Of a stretch of DNA of 14,945 nt, positions 1 through 7,369 are shown in pieces. A program made the position numbers and the translations under genes. Numbering within the stretch: the stretch's first letter is position 1; each line of letters begins with the position of its first letter. Where the stretch lies: assembly GCA_964427535.1 (NCBI GenBank), contig CAYRVF010000122.1, forward strand, positions 1-14,945. Direction: 5' to 3'. The notes under the pieces are model-generated. The model made no database searches, had not been told where the DNA came from, and worked only from the letters and a program-made list of their open reading frames with translations. Source of the stretch: CAYRVF01 sp964427535 (GTDB taxonomy: Bacteria > Chloroflexota > Ktedonobacteria > Ktedonobacterales > JADMIN01).

Positions 1-1483
1 TATCGGCGAGGGCGCTGTATTCGTCGGGTCCGGTGACGCCGTCTATGCGGAAGTGGCCGGCGGCGTTCAGGAAGCCGAGGGACATGAACAGCCGCGCCGT
101 CTCGACCAGCAGCTCCAGGGCGACCTGCTCCTCGAACGCCGTATCTCCGGTCGCCTCAACGTATATAGCCGCAGTATAGGCAATGCCGGCGTTGATGTGG
201 AACGCGGCGGTGCTCGCCGGCCAGTAGCCCGAGCCTTCCGCGCCGTTGATCGTGCGCCACGGGAAAGCGGCGCCGCGGAGTCCAAGCTGGCGCGCGCGCG
301 CCTTCGCCGGATCGAGGATGGACAGGCGCCAGCGCAGCGCGTCCGCAGTGGCGTGCGGCATGGTCAGCAGCAGCACCGGTAGGACGAAGACCTCGGTGTC
401 CCAGAAGGCGTGGCCGTCGTACCCGGGGCCAGTCAGCCCCTTGGCCGGGATGGGCCGGCGCTCGGCGCGCGCCCCCGCCTGTATGACGTGGAAGAGCGCG
501 AAGCGCACCGCCTGTTGGATCTCCGGGTCGCCCTCCACCTCGACGTCCGCGCATGCCCAGAAATCGTCCAGGTACGCGCGCTGCTCGGCGAGCAGGCCAT
601 CCCACCCCGTCGAGCGCGCGGCGGAGAGCGCGGCGACGATCTGGTCGCGGATCGCGGGCTGTGACCGAACGCTCGACCAGCCGAAGCCGATGTACTTGAC
701 GAGGCGTAGCTTCTGCCCCGGCGCGAGGCGGGCGGTGATGGAGACGAGGGACGTGTCGGGATGGCTGGACGATTCGATCACTGTCCCGGGCGGCCCTTCG
801 ACGTCGTGATTCATCGCCACCCCGACGCGCAGGCCGCTGAACCTGGTGCGATGGATCAGGAGGCCAGAGGTGCCGCTAGCCTCGTGCTCCTCGCTTACAA
901 GCGGCGAGACCAGCGCGGCCCCCTCCCGCGGGTCGTCGCCTTGGTCCGGCGGTGTCTCGTTGGTGACCAACTCGGACTGCACCACGATGCGCACAGGCGA
1001 GTCGATCGCCTCGACCTCGTAGCTGATCGCGGCAATGGCGCGCTGGGTGAACGACACCATCCGCACGGACGACACCCTTACCTTCTGCCCCGCCGGGGAG
1101 GTCCAGCGGACGTCGCGGCGCAGCACGCCGGCGCGCAGGTCGAGCTCGCGCTCATGGCGCTGGACCTCGCCGTAGCGGACGTCGAAGGGCTCGTCGTCGA
1201 CGAGCAGGCGGATCAGCTTGCCATTGGTGACGTTGATGACGGTCTGCCCGGACTCAGGGTAGCCGTAGCCCCCCTCAGGATAGGGCAGCGGGCGCAACTC
1301 GTAGACGGAGTTCAGGTAGCTGCCGGGTATGCCATACGGCTCGCCTTCGTCGAGGTTGCCGCGCAGTCCGATGTGGCCGTTCGAGAGGGCGAAGACGGAC
1401 TCGGATTGGGCGAGGTGTTCGAGGTTGAGGCTCGCCTCGCGCACCGTCCACCCGTCGCCCGTGTACGCCTGTTGCTGGTTCAT
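1..1483 (-). CDS. GH65 family disaccharide phosphorylase (maltose/trehalose/kojibiose phosphorylase type), C-terminus cut by window edge
   Basis: The minus strand is open from an ATG at 1483 to the left edge, giving 494 codons; the family is usually about 750-790 residues, so roughly the last third is missing. The N-terminal part (residues about 10-270) has the GH65 beta-sandwich look, with ALSNGHIGLRGNL near residue 32. The (alpha/alpha)6-barrel part carries KGLTGPGYDGHAFWDTE at 348-364, a block reading AAFPWRTINGAEGSGYW, and GVTGPDEY, whose Glu488 is the expected general acid (Glu487 in the Lactobacillus brevis maltose phosphorylase). Family knowledge: these cytoplasmic enzymes cleave an alpha-linked disaccharide with phosphate to beta-glucose 1-phosphate plus sugar. 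The neighbouring beta-phosphoglucomutase, overlapping by ATGA at 1480-1483, strongly favours a phosphorylase over a hydrolase. The exact disaccharide cannot be read from this fragment. Confidence 0.9.
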   Translation of the reverse strand, partial: MNQQQAYTGDGWTVREASLNLEHLAQSESVFALSNGHIGLRGNLDEGEPYGIPGSYLNSVYELRPLPYPEGGYGYPESGQTVINVTNGKLIRLLVDDEPFDVRYGEVQRHERELDLRAGVLRRDVRWTSPAGQKVRVSSVRMVSFTQRAIAAISYEVEAIDSPVRIVVQSELVTNETPPDQGDDPREGAALVSPLVSEEHEASGTSGLLIHRTRFSGLRVGVAMNHDVEGPPGTVIESSSHPDTSLVSITARLAPGQKLRLVKYIGFGWSSVRSQPAIRDQIVAALSAARSTGWDGLLAEQRAYLDDFWACADVEVEGDPEIQQAVRFALFHVIQAGARAERRPIPAKGLTGPGYDGHAFWDTEVFVLPVLLLTMPHATADALRWRLSILDPAKARARQLGLRGAAFPWRTINGAEGSGYWPASTAAFHINAGIAYTAAIYVEATGDTAFEEQVALELLVETARLFMSLGFLNAAGHFRIDGVTGPDEYSALAD

Positions 1484-2265
1484 CGCTCGGCTCCGTTCGT
1501 GCCAGCGCCCAGCAGCGCGGGGACCTGGATCTCATCCAGGCGCCGTGTCACGAGGTCCGCATGTTGGGCACGCAAGGAATCGGCGTCGCCGTGCCGCGCC
1601 ACGCCGATGGCGTACATCCCGCCGGCCTTGGCGGCCGCGATACCTGCCGGAGCGTCTTCCGCCACGAAGCAGTAGCCCGGCGCGATCCCCAGCGCCCTGG
1701 CGGCGGCCAGGAAGAGCGCTGGATCGGGCTTGCCCCGCGGGACTTCGCGCCCATTCACGTCCGCATCGAACAGATCGAGCAACGTCGTGTCGCCGGCGAC
1801 GAACGGATAGCGCAGCCCGTGTGCGGCGGCGAACGGGCCGACGGAGATGGCGCGCAGGAATCCATCGGCGTTCTCGGACGACGAGGCGGAGCAGGTACGG
1901 ACGCCCGCCGCCTTCACCGCCAGCAGAAACCTCACGGCATCGTCGTAGACGCGAACGTCGCCCGCTGCGGCCAGCCGTTCGAGGAGCGCCTGTTTGGCAG
2001 AGGCATACTCGCGAGCGCGCGTCCCGTCCGGATCCGGCACGTGGAAGTACGCCAGCGCCGCAGCAGCCCCCGCCTCACGCGGCTTGCCCGCGACTTGTGT
2101 CTGATAGACGGCGGTGGTGAAGGCGCCCGGCGTATAGGTCGTGTGCGGCGCCTGTGCCCGCCATGGTCCGGCCATTAATTCCTCGAGCGCCTGGCGCCAC
2201 GCCGTCTCGTGCGGCGTGTCGAGGAGCACGCCGTCGACGTCGAAGATCCCACCCTCTAGGCGCAT
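1480..2265 (-). CDS. pgmB: HAD-superfamily beta-phosphoglucomutase-like protein
   Basis: 261 residues from the ATG at 2265. I chose this start because GGAGAGGGG lies 8 nt upstream and the HAD motif then begins at residue 8 as in characterised beta-phosphoglucomutases; an in-frame GTG at 2313 would add 16 Arg-rich residues. Motif I is FDVDGVLLDT with nucleophile Asp9 and acid/base Asp11. Motif II is the Ser cluster SASSSEN (126-132). The motif III Lys is in RGKPDP (Lys179). Motif IV is AEDAPAG with Glu203/Asp204. A cap domain lies between motifs I and II and includes VAGKPR. Role (family knowledge): interconverts beta-glucose 1-phosphate and glucose 6-phosphate. It precedes GH65 with a 4-bp ATGA overlap, so the two are probably translationally coupled and form one pathway. 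Other sugar-phosphate phosphatase activities are possible but less likely in this context. Confidence 0.9.
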   Translation of the reverse strand: MRLEGGIFDVDGVLLDTPHETAWRQALEELMAGPWRAQAPHTTYTPGAFTTAVYQTQVAGKPREAGAAAALAYFHVPDPDGTRAREYASAKQALLERLAAAGDVRVYDDAVRFLLAVKAAGVRTCSASSSENADGFLRAISVGPFAAAHGLRYPFVAGDTTLLDLFDADVNGREVPRGKPDPALFLAAARALGIAPGYCFVAEDAPAGIAAAKAGGMYAIGVARHGDADSLRAQHADLVTRRLDEIQVPALLGAGTNGAER

Positions 2266-2900
2266 GCGTTTCGCCCCTCTCCGTGCGCGCGCCCGACCGC
2301 GCCGGACGCCCACCTCCTTCGTGCTTCGTTGCGATCTCGTGCTTAATCATATCGCCATGTCGGGAAGGGCGAGGTAGGCCGCAGTAGTAGCTGGGGGGCG
2401 CCCGTGCGAGTATCCATACAAGGAATGCGCTAGCATGTGTGCAGGAGAAAGTGAATGCCCTGTAGAAGTCAGCGACGCCGCACAGGGTCATACGGATTCC
2501 GGCTGCATTGTTGGAGTTCGCGCACCTCGGCCGTCTCCGCCCGTACGCCAGCTCTGGAGGGCCATGAGCGCCATCTCCAATAACTCAGCCGGCACGCGTT
2601 TGATACAATATTTTGCAAGACACCCCTTCTCCATCGGCATACAAGTGGCGAGGCGAGGCGACTAGGGCGCGTTTCATCAACGCCCGGCCGGCTGGGCGGG
2701 TTCGTTGGGCGGGTTCAGCGTGCGAACGCCACACCTTCGGGAGGCACTCCCATGGTGATGTGGTGATGGCGAAACGGTTGGGCCGGCTCCGACTATCTCT
2801 TGACGGCGCCGGACGGCGGCGCCACATCTCGATGGCCTACGCCACCGGGTCAGAGCGATTCTTGCCACGCCTCACGGGTCGGTGTGCTACCTGGGCCGGA
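2266..2900. other. gene-free stretch upstream of the HAD gene
   Basis: I recognise no gene in these 635 bases on either strand; the short open frames here have no convincing ribosome site or family motif. It holds an unused strong Shine-Dalgarno-like AAGGAGGTG on the minus strand (2311-2319), a possible minus-strand -10 hexamer TATGAT (2346-2351) without a matching -35, a 10-bp direct repeat GGGCGGGTTC at 2694-2703 and 2707-2716, and a GC hairpin GGCGCC/GGCGCC at 2805-2823 without a U-tract. It must contain the promoter of the HAD-GH65 pair unless that pair is transcribed from lacI. Confidence 0.5.
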
Positions 2901-3650
2901 CTATCGCTCAAGGATGGCGGGACGCTGTACTACCTGGCCGCCGACAGTGACAGGCGCCATCGGCCATCCCGGTGTCTGCGTAACAATCTCGGGACTGGCC
3001 GCGCCAAGCACGATGGTATCTTCCGACTTTGCTCCAGATATGGACGGATTCCAAGCAAATGCCTGGTGCTCCGAAAGAACGGTCGTTTCATGAGGTTGCG
3101 CCAGGATTTCCCGAGGTAGATACGCAATGCTGCCACCTTGATGGTGCTCGTCAATGGCGCTCGTGTAGCCTTCTTGGTATGCCTGCTCCGTGAGGGTATA
3201 CATGTCCCCCATGGTCGTGCCAGCACGCGTGCCCAGGATCATCTTGGCGTCGACTCGCGCCACGATCTGCGCTTTAGCGGCACGCACGGCGGAGATGGGG
3301 CCAAAATGAACGAGCCGGGTGACGGCCGCAATGAGCCCGTGATAGCGCAGGCACAGCACGACCATGACGTATCGCTCCACTTGTTTGCTGGTCGGCAGTG
3401 GATGGCGATACCTGTCGATGCGCTCGTCGCTGGCGACCAGGTTGACGACCGCGTTGCCCCCACGTGCCAGACTCGCCTGGGCTAACAGTCCGGCGACAGC
3501 GTACTCCGTCATGCCCGGCTGGATCGCATACATCACCTCTGCAATCGCTGCGCTGGCCAGCGAGCCAACCTAGCACAAGCGCTCGACTTCCTCTGGCTCG
3601 AGATGGGTGCTCAGTGTCTGGAGGTCGTTGCTAAGATTGCGGCCTGGCCC
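2901..3650 (-). pseudogene. remnant of an M24-family (Xaa-Pro aminopeptidase/creatinase-like) protein gene
   Basis: Reading the minus strand gives a continuous M24-like segment from about 3650 to the stop at 2901. The first 26 codons end in EEVERLC and a TAG at 3570-3572, and the same frame resumes with VGSLASAAIAEV and IQPGMTEYAVA. Downstream are ASDERIDRYRHPLPT, VTRLVHFGPI, DEHHQGGSIAYLPRE and a C-terminus ending RPAILER, which is typical of one M24 subgroup. A full protein would be roughly 380-400 residues; about 230-240 remain and no N-terminal domain can be recognised upstream. A gene caller could instead start at the GTG at 3536 and report a 211-residue protein. The usual five metal ligands of M24 peptidases are not evident, only the His in DEHHQGG, so even the ancestor may not have been a peptidase. 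The stop is amber, so it is not explained by the nearby tRNA-Sec. Confidence 0.65.
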
Positions 3651-3909
3651 TGGGCCATCTTGTCCGCTACGCATTCCAGCGATGAGCCCTGACAATCGTG
3701 TGCGGCGCCGATCCCAGGGTTCGACTGCCTTGGTGCCCTTCTTACGTGTGCGACTTGGGTGTCCTGGCGGCCATTGAGGCGATCTCGGCTCTGGCAGCGG
3801 CGAACTCGTCTGTACGCCAACATCCAGCGGCATAGCTGACAGACCTGTTCTACACTCAAGAGGTGAGTATGAGCGCCTGAGGGCATTCTTGTCACACCCC
3901 CCGGTCCTC
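3651..3909. other. gap between the lacI stop and the M24 remnant
   Basis: No recognisable domain in any frame. Directly after the lacI stop the minus strand reads AGGAGGACCGG (about 3900-3910), a good ribosome-binding site, but the only close start is a GTG followed at once by TGA. I read this as the surviving translation signal of the lost 5' end of the M24 gene (inference). Confidence 0.45.
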
Positions 3910-4947
3910 CTAATCGTGCCGTGGTGGTGCGCATGACTCGCGGATGACCAGGGACGTCGAGAGCTCAACATGTGTGGCCGCGAGCGCTTCGCCTTCGATC
4001 GAGCGCAACAACATGTTCGTCGCCATGCGGCCGATTTCCTCCAGCGGCTGCCGAATGGTGGTGAGAGGGGGCGACATCTGGCTGGCGAACTGCACATCGT
4101 CGAAGCCGATGACGCTCATCCGCGTGGGAATCTTGATATCGCGCTCGTACAGTGCGCGGTAGACGCCCGCTGCCTGAGCATCGTTCCCGGCGAAGATGGC
4201 AGTCGGCGGGTCGGGCAAATCGAGGAGTGCACACGTCTGCTGGTAGCCATCGCCGAGGAGATAGTTGCCTTCGAGAATGAGGGCGGGGTCCACGGGAATA
4301 CCCGCGGACTCCTGCGCTTCACGATAGCCCGCGAGGCGCGCGCGCGAGGTGCGCAACGAGAGAGGACCAGTGATGATCCCGATCCGGCGATGGCCGAGCG
4401 AAATAAGGTACTGCGTCGCTTCGTACCCGCCCTGCCAGATCGTTGAGCCAATCGAAGGAAACGGCACCTGCGGATCGTTCCGGTCGCCGATGGCGATAAA
4501 CGGAATGTGATGCTCGAGGAGCACATTGGTCAGCCCGACGCGCTCATAGGGCAATAGCACGAGTACACCGTCGGTCGCCTGTTCCACCACCCGGCGGAGC
4601 CAGCGCCGTTCAAGCTGCTCATCCTCATGCGTGGCAAAGACGACCAGGCGATGTCCCGTCACCTCCAGCACGTCCTGCACGCCACGCATGATGCCAAGGT
4701 CGTAGCCGCCCTCCAGACGCATGATCGCCAGGTCAATGAGGCCGCTCTGACTCTTGCGCAGAAGGCGCGCCGCGTGGCTTTGGACGTAGTTGTGCGATGC
4801 GACCACGCTTTCGACGCGCTCGCGCGTCTCTTGCGCCACGCCAGAATAGTTGTTTAGCACTTTCGAGACGGTCGTGATCGACACACCGGCCTCGCGCGCA
4901 ATCTCGGCGATGGTCATGCGGCTCGTGCTAGTGCGTTTGACGGCCAT
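3910..4947 (-). CDS. LacI-family transcriptional regulator, probable repressor of the sugar importer operon
   Basis: 345 residues, the normal length for the family. The start ATG at 4947 has GAGGAG about 6-7 nt upstream; an alternative Met11 would leave the DNA-binding domain intact. The N-terminal helix-turn-helix (residues about 12-33) reads TIAEIAREAGVS followed by TTVSKVLNN, with the hinge helix region around residues 50-65 (HAARLLRKSQSG). The rest is a periplasmic-binding-protein-like sugar sensor with GYEATQYLISLGHRRIGIITGP, AIFAGND, SVIGFDD and LTTIRQPLEEIG. It is divergent from the importer operon starting at 5898 and upstream, on the same strand, of the phosphorylase pair. Inference: it binds an imported sugar or its product and releases the operator near 5521. 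A tandem 21-bp repeat 84-125 bp upstream of its start could serve autoregulation. Confidence 0.95.
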   Translation of the reverse strand: MAVKRTSTSRMTIAEIAREAGVSITTVSKVLNNYSGVAQETRERVESVVASHNYVQSHAARLLRKSQSGLIDLAIMRLEGGYDLGIMRGVQDVLEVTGHRLVVFATHEDEQLERRWLRRVVEQATDGVLVLLPYERVGLTNVLLEHHIPFIAIGDRNDPQVPFPSIGSTIWQGGYEATQYLISLGHRRIGIITGPLSLRTSRARLAGYREAQESAGIPVDPALILEGNYLLGDGYQQTCALLDLPDPPTAIFAGNDAQAAGVYRALYERDIKIPTRMSVIGFDDVQFASQMSPPLTTIRQPLEEIGRMATNMLLRSIEGEALAATHVELSTSLVIRESCAPPRHD

Positions 4948-5030
4948 GCATGTCTCCTCACGTCAGGCGTGCTGTGCTCTACTGTATCGACTGCGCTGTC
5001 GGTTCTCGCCGGCGACTATCGGCTACCGCC

Positions 5031-5072
5031 TGCGCCACCTGTATCGCGTACTGCGCCAAGTGTATCGCGTAT
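5031..5072. repeat. two tandem 21-bp repeats upstream of lacI
   Basis: Copies at 5031-5051 and 5052-5072 are identical at 18 of 21 positions; the core TGTATCGCGTA is common to both. The unit length equals two helical turns, which would place two sites on the same DNA face. GTA-TCGCG-TAC is quasi-palindromic with a central CG, as in many LacI-family operators. Role in regulating the minus-strand lacI is inference; no good minus-strand promoter is visible here. Confidence 0.55.
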
Positions 5073-5077
5073 ATCAC

Positions 5078-5099
5078 GGCTGCCCCCTACCGTGCAGCC
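5078..5099. repeat. inverted repeat GGCTGC/GCAGCC
   Basis: A 6-bp inverted repeat with a 10-nt spacer, just outside the tandem repeat. It could be a hairpin or a protein site; it is short enough to be chance. Confidence 0.3.
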
Positions 5100-5263
5100 A
5101 CCGAGTTGCCAGCATGAGGCCTGGGTGCATGTGATTCCCAACGTCTCATAGTGGCCGACAAAGGCGTGCCAAATAGCACGTGGCACCTGGTGCGCTGCTC
5201 GCGAGTGCTGCCGCCACGGCTACTTGAGGGATGATCGTAACGGCAGATGACACAGGCAGGATG

Positions 5264-5280
5264 CATCGCCGGGGGCGATG
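5264..5280. repeat. hairpin CATCGCC-GGG-GGCGATG
   Basis: A perfect 7-bp stem with a 3-nt loop in the lacI/importer divergent region. No U-tract follows on either strand, so it is not a standard terminator. Confidence 0.4.
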
Positions 5281-5354
5281 AGAGAAAACGATAAACATGT
5301 GTTTTCCGAGGCCAGCGTATCACCGCCACTCTCGAAAGTCAAACGCCTCCCCCT

Positions 5355-5369
5355 TGTCTGAGTCAGACA
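5355..5369. promoter_or_regulatory. perfect 15-bp dyad, TGTCTGA-G-TCAGACA
   Basis: Seven bases on each side of a central G are perfectly symmetric, about 107 bp upstream of the importer -35 box. The compact form suggests a dimeric regulator site rather than an RNA hairpin (no room for a loop). It does not resemble the LacI-like operator at 5521, so a different regulator would be involved. A palindrome this long is expected by chance about once in a window of this size; its position in the control region is what makes it notable. Confidence 0.45.
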
Positions 5370-5475
5370 GATGTGGCTCTTACTCCCTCACCTCACGCCT
5401 GGGTGGACCGCGCGCAATTGCTCGGACGCCCCGCTGACAGCAGAGGACATGGCATCACGACGTGACACCAACCTA

Positions 5476-5504
5476 TTGACAACCCTTGCATGCTCAGGTA
5501 TAGT
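5476..5504 (+). promoter_or_regulatory. sigma70-type promoter of the importer/GH31 operon
   Basis: TTGACA at 5476-5481 and TATAGT at 5499-5504, spaced 17 nt, match the consensus at 11 of 12 positions. Transcription would begin near 5511, leaving a leader of about 387 nt before the binding-protein ATG at 5898. Confidence 0.8.
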
Positions 5505-5520
5505 GGTGCCGAAGTGATTT

Positions 5521-5546
5521 GGAAATCGTTTCCTTTAACGGTTTCC
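5521..5546. promoter_or_regulatory. probable LacI-family operator
   Basis: GGAAA-TCG-TTTCC (5521-5533) is a 13-bp dyad around a CG-containing centre, followed by a third half-site CGGTTTCC ending at 5546. It lies at about +10 to +36 relative to the predicted start, a classic roadblock position for a repressor. The divergent LacI-family gene is the obvious candidate (inference). Confidence 0.65.
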
Positions 5547-5631
5547 AGTCCACTCCCCGCATGCATATCGTATGTCGACCTCGCATGTCATCTACCATGT
5601 GGCCCGGCTTCCGTCGCTGATTGGTGTTGCA

Positions 5632-5656
5632 GCGGCCATCACGGTTCGATGGCCGC
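5632..5656 (+). promoter_or_regulatory. leader hairpin 1, 9-bp perfect stem
   Basis: GCGGCCATC pairs with GATGGCCGC around a 7-nt loop, ACGGTTC, in the untranslated leader of the binding-protein gene. No U-run follows. Confidence 0.5.
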
Positions 5657-5673
5657 CATGTTCAGAGGCACAC

Positions 5674-5701
5674 CTGAAGGAACTGAGCTCGACCTTCAGT
5701 T
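5674..5701 (+). promoter_or_regulatory. leader hairpins 2a/2b, mutually exclusive
   Basis: CTGAAGG (5674-5680) pairs with CCTTCAG (5693-5699) around 12 nt. Alternatively AACTGA (5681-5686) pairs with TCAGTT (5696-5701). The two stems share 5696-5699 and cannot coexist, the kind of switch seen in attenuators and riboswitches. No known riboswitch family was recognised. Confidence 0.4.
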
Positions 5702-5897
5702 GCCTACCGCAGCCCTCTTGATTGGTGTTGGTGAGAGATGTCCACATCCGATGCGTGACACGTCCTCACGCCGGCGTCATCTCTCGTGGGGAAGGTCCAG
5801 GTGCTCGCACCGTCTTTCCTCGACGCGTCCATTGTCTGCAACTACGCCTCGCGTCGTGACCTCGGTGGTGTGCATCGCATTGTAAAGGGGCAAGCAG

Positions 5898-7280
5898 ATG
5901 TCGTCGTCAACCCTCGGGGAAAAACCGCTCTCTCGGCGTGCGCTCATCCGCAACGGCGCCGTGGCCGGCGTCGGAATCATGGGCATTACAACCCTGCTCG
6001 ACGCATGCAGCGGGACGAGCAGCACAGGTAACGTAACCGTCGTCACGAATGATTTGCCACCCACCAGTGACCCTGGCGATACCAGAATCGTGCGCAACCT
6101 CGTTGCGTCGTTCCAGCAACAGCATAAAGGGGTCACGATCAACCCGATTCTCGACCAGTATTCGCCGCAGACCTACTTTGCGAAAGCGGCCGCGCACACC
6201 CAGGAGGATGCGGTTGACGCCGCCTTCACTGAGCCGCCGCTGATGATCCAGCGGAGAACGGTGGCGAGCGTCACGAACCAGATTAAGCGCCAGCCGTTTT
6301 ACAAGAGCTTCGAGCCGAGCGCGCTGGCCATCGCGACGGGCCCCGACGGCCAGCTCTATGGCCTCCCCTATGCCGGCTACCAGCTCGGCATCATGTACAG
6401 CACGAAGCTGGTGAAAGCGGCTGGCATCGATCCGACGAAGCCGCCCCAGACGTGGGACGACTTCCGCGCCTACGCCAAGCAGATCGCCGCGACAGGTGTG
6501 CCTGGCTTCATCGAGTTAACCTCCGGGAATACCGGTGGCTGGCATCTGACAAACTGGGTCTACACGGCAGGCGGCGACATGGAAACTGTGAATGGCAGCA
6601 AGACTACCGCGGTCTTCAATAATGACAAAGCCGTGGCGTGGCTGCAGCAGCTACATGCGATGAAACACATCGACAAGTCTATGACCAGTGACGTCGTGGT
6701 TGGATATAACGACGCTCTACAGGCCATCGCGACTGGGAAAGCAGCCATGGTCGTGGAAGCTCCCGATACGCTGGTCAGCCTGAAGGCGAGCTATCAGGCA
6801 GATATGAACGATCTCGGGATGTGGCCTATGCCGCAGAATGGTGGCAATGCCGCGTTGACGGGCGGCCATGTCTACGTCTTCAAGGCTGGCGACGAGTCGT
6901 CTGTGCTGGACGCCGCGGTGGACTGGTGCAGCTATTACCGGTTCGATCTCACGGTCGTGGAGAACTATCTGGCAAACCAGGCCGCAGCCAATCTTCCAGT
7001 CGGCGAAGTGATCACGCCCGCACATGTCCTGTTCACCGGAGACTATCAGCAGCAGCGAACCGCGATCACCAACAAGTATTCCAATCTCCCAACGGCCAAC
7101 TACACTCCCTTCACGGAGGCGCGGTTAACGTTGCGGCCAGAGCCGCCGACGCAGACGCAGAAACTCTACGCCAGCCTGGATCCAGTCGTGCAGACGGTCC
7201 TCTCGGACCCGCACGCCGACCCCAAGGCCCTGCTCGACGCGGCAGCGCAACAGTTCCAGTCAGTACTCGACGCGGGATGA
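5898..7280 (+). CDS. ABC importer sugar-binding lipoprotein (family 1 extracellular solute-binding protein)
   Basis: 460 residues, usual for the family. The ATG at 5898 has AAGGGG 7 nt upstream. The N-terminus carries a twin-arginine-like motif SRRALIRNG (12-20), a hydrophobic stretch AVAGVGIMGITTL, and a lipobox LLDAC with the acylated Cys at residue 37, so it is probably exported folded by Tat and anchored to the membrane. The mature part has the two-lobed binding fold, with PDGQLYGLPYAGYQLGIMY (about residues 149-167), TWDDFRAYAKQIA and a late GGHVYVFKAG. Role: captures a carbohydrate outside the cell and delivers it to the permeases encoded next. It is first in the operon; the two hairpins after its stop suggest higher expression than the permeases. 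The substrate is not readable, but the linked GH31 and GH65 suggest an alpha-glucoside or oligosaccharide. Confidence 0.92.
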   Translation: MSSSTLGEKPLSRRALIRNGAVAGVGIMGITTLLDACSGTSSTGNVTVVTNDLPPTSDPGDTRIVRNLVASFQQQHKGVTINPILDQYSPQTYFAKAAAHTQEDAVDAAFTEPPLMIQRRTVASVTNQIKRQPFYKSFEPSALAIATGPDGQLYGLPYAGYQLGIMYSTKLVKAAGIDPTKPPQTWDDFRAYAKQIAATGVPGFIELTSGNTGGWHLTNWVYTAGGDMETVNGSKTTAVFNNDKAVAWLQQLHAMKHIDKSMTSDVVVGYNDALQAIATGKAAMVVEAPDTLVSLKASYQADMNDLGMWPMPQNGGNAALTGGHVYVFKAGDESSVLDAAVDWCSYYRFDLTVVENYLANQAAANLPVGEVITPAHVLFTGDYQQQRTAITNKYSNLPTANYTPFTEARLTLRPEPPTQTQKLYASLDPVVQTVLSDPHADPKALLDAAAQQFQSVLDAG

Positions 7281-7307
7281 TCGGAACTAGTCCCAGCGCA
7301 GCACAGG

Positions 7308-7341
7308 GGGTAGGCGCGACATCGTAAGACCGCGTCTACCC
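7308..7341 (+). promoter_or_regulatory. intercistronic hairpin A
   Basis: GGGTAGGCGCG pairs with CGCGTCTACCC over 11 bp (one G-U) around a 12-nt loop, 27 nt after the binding-protein stop. There is no U-run, so it fits a 3'-end stabiliser or partial terminator rather than a full terminator. Confidence 0.6.
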
Positions 7342-7342
7342 A

Positions 7343-7369
7343 GCGCCTCTACCGTCGTGTTGGAGGCGC
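7343..7369 (+). promoter_or_regulatory. intercistronic hairpin B
   Basis: GCGCCTC pairs with GAGGCGC over 7 bp with one possible additional G-U, around a 12-13 nt loop, one base after hairpin A. Together they make a tandem structured block like those known between malE-type and malF-type genes. Confidence 0.5.

Larger units (their letters stand above)
5618..5730 (+). repeat. 12-bp direct repeat TGATTGGTGTTG in the leader
   Basis: Exact copies at 5618-5629 and 5719-5730, 101 bp apart, flanking the leader hairpins. A 12-base repeat within 400 bases is unlikely by chance; it could be a binding site or the trace of an old duplication, though the flanks are not alike. Confidence 0.5.

Noticed and set aside
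761..2178. long plus-strand frames (304, 263 and 205 aa)
   Set aside because: Antisense to GH65 and the HAD gene, both of which show conserved catalytic motifs on the minus strand.
2346..2374. minus-strand TATGAT as HAD promoter
   Set aside because: No -35 resembling TTGACA at 16-19 nt; kept only as a mention in the gap entry.
2805..2823. GC hairpin as terminator of the M24 remnant
   Set aside because: No U-tract on the minus strand and only a 6-bp stem in a GC-rich stretch.
5284..5306. GAAAAC/GTTTTC inverted repeat as a second LacI operator
   Set aside because: Spacer of 11 nt and half-sites only loosely like those at 5521; not enough support.
5490..5885. 131-aa open frame across the importer leader
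   Set aside because: Starts inside the promoter (ATG between -35 and -10), has no ribosome site and no protein-like composition.
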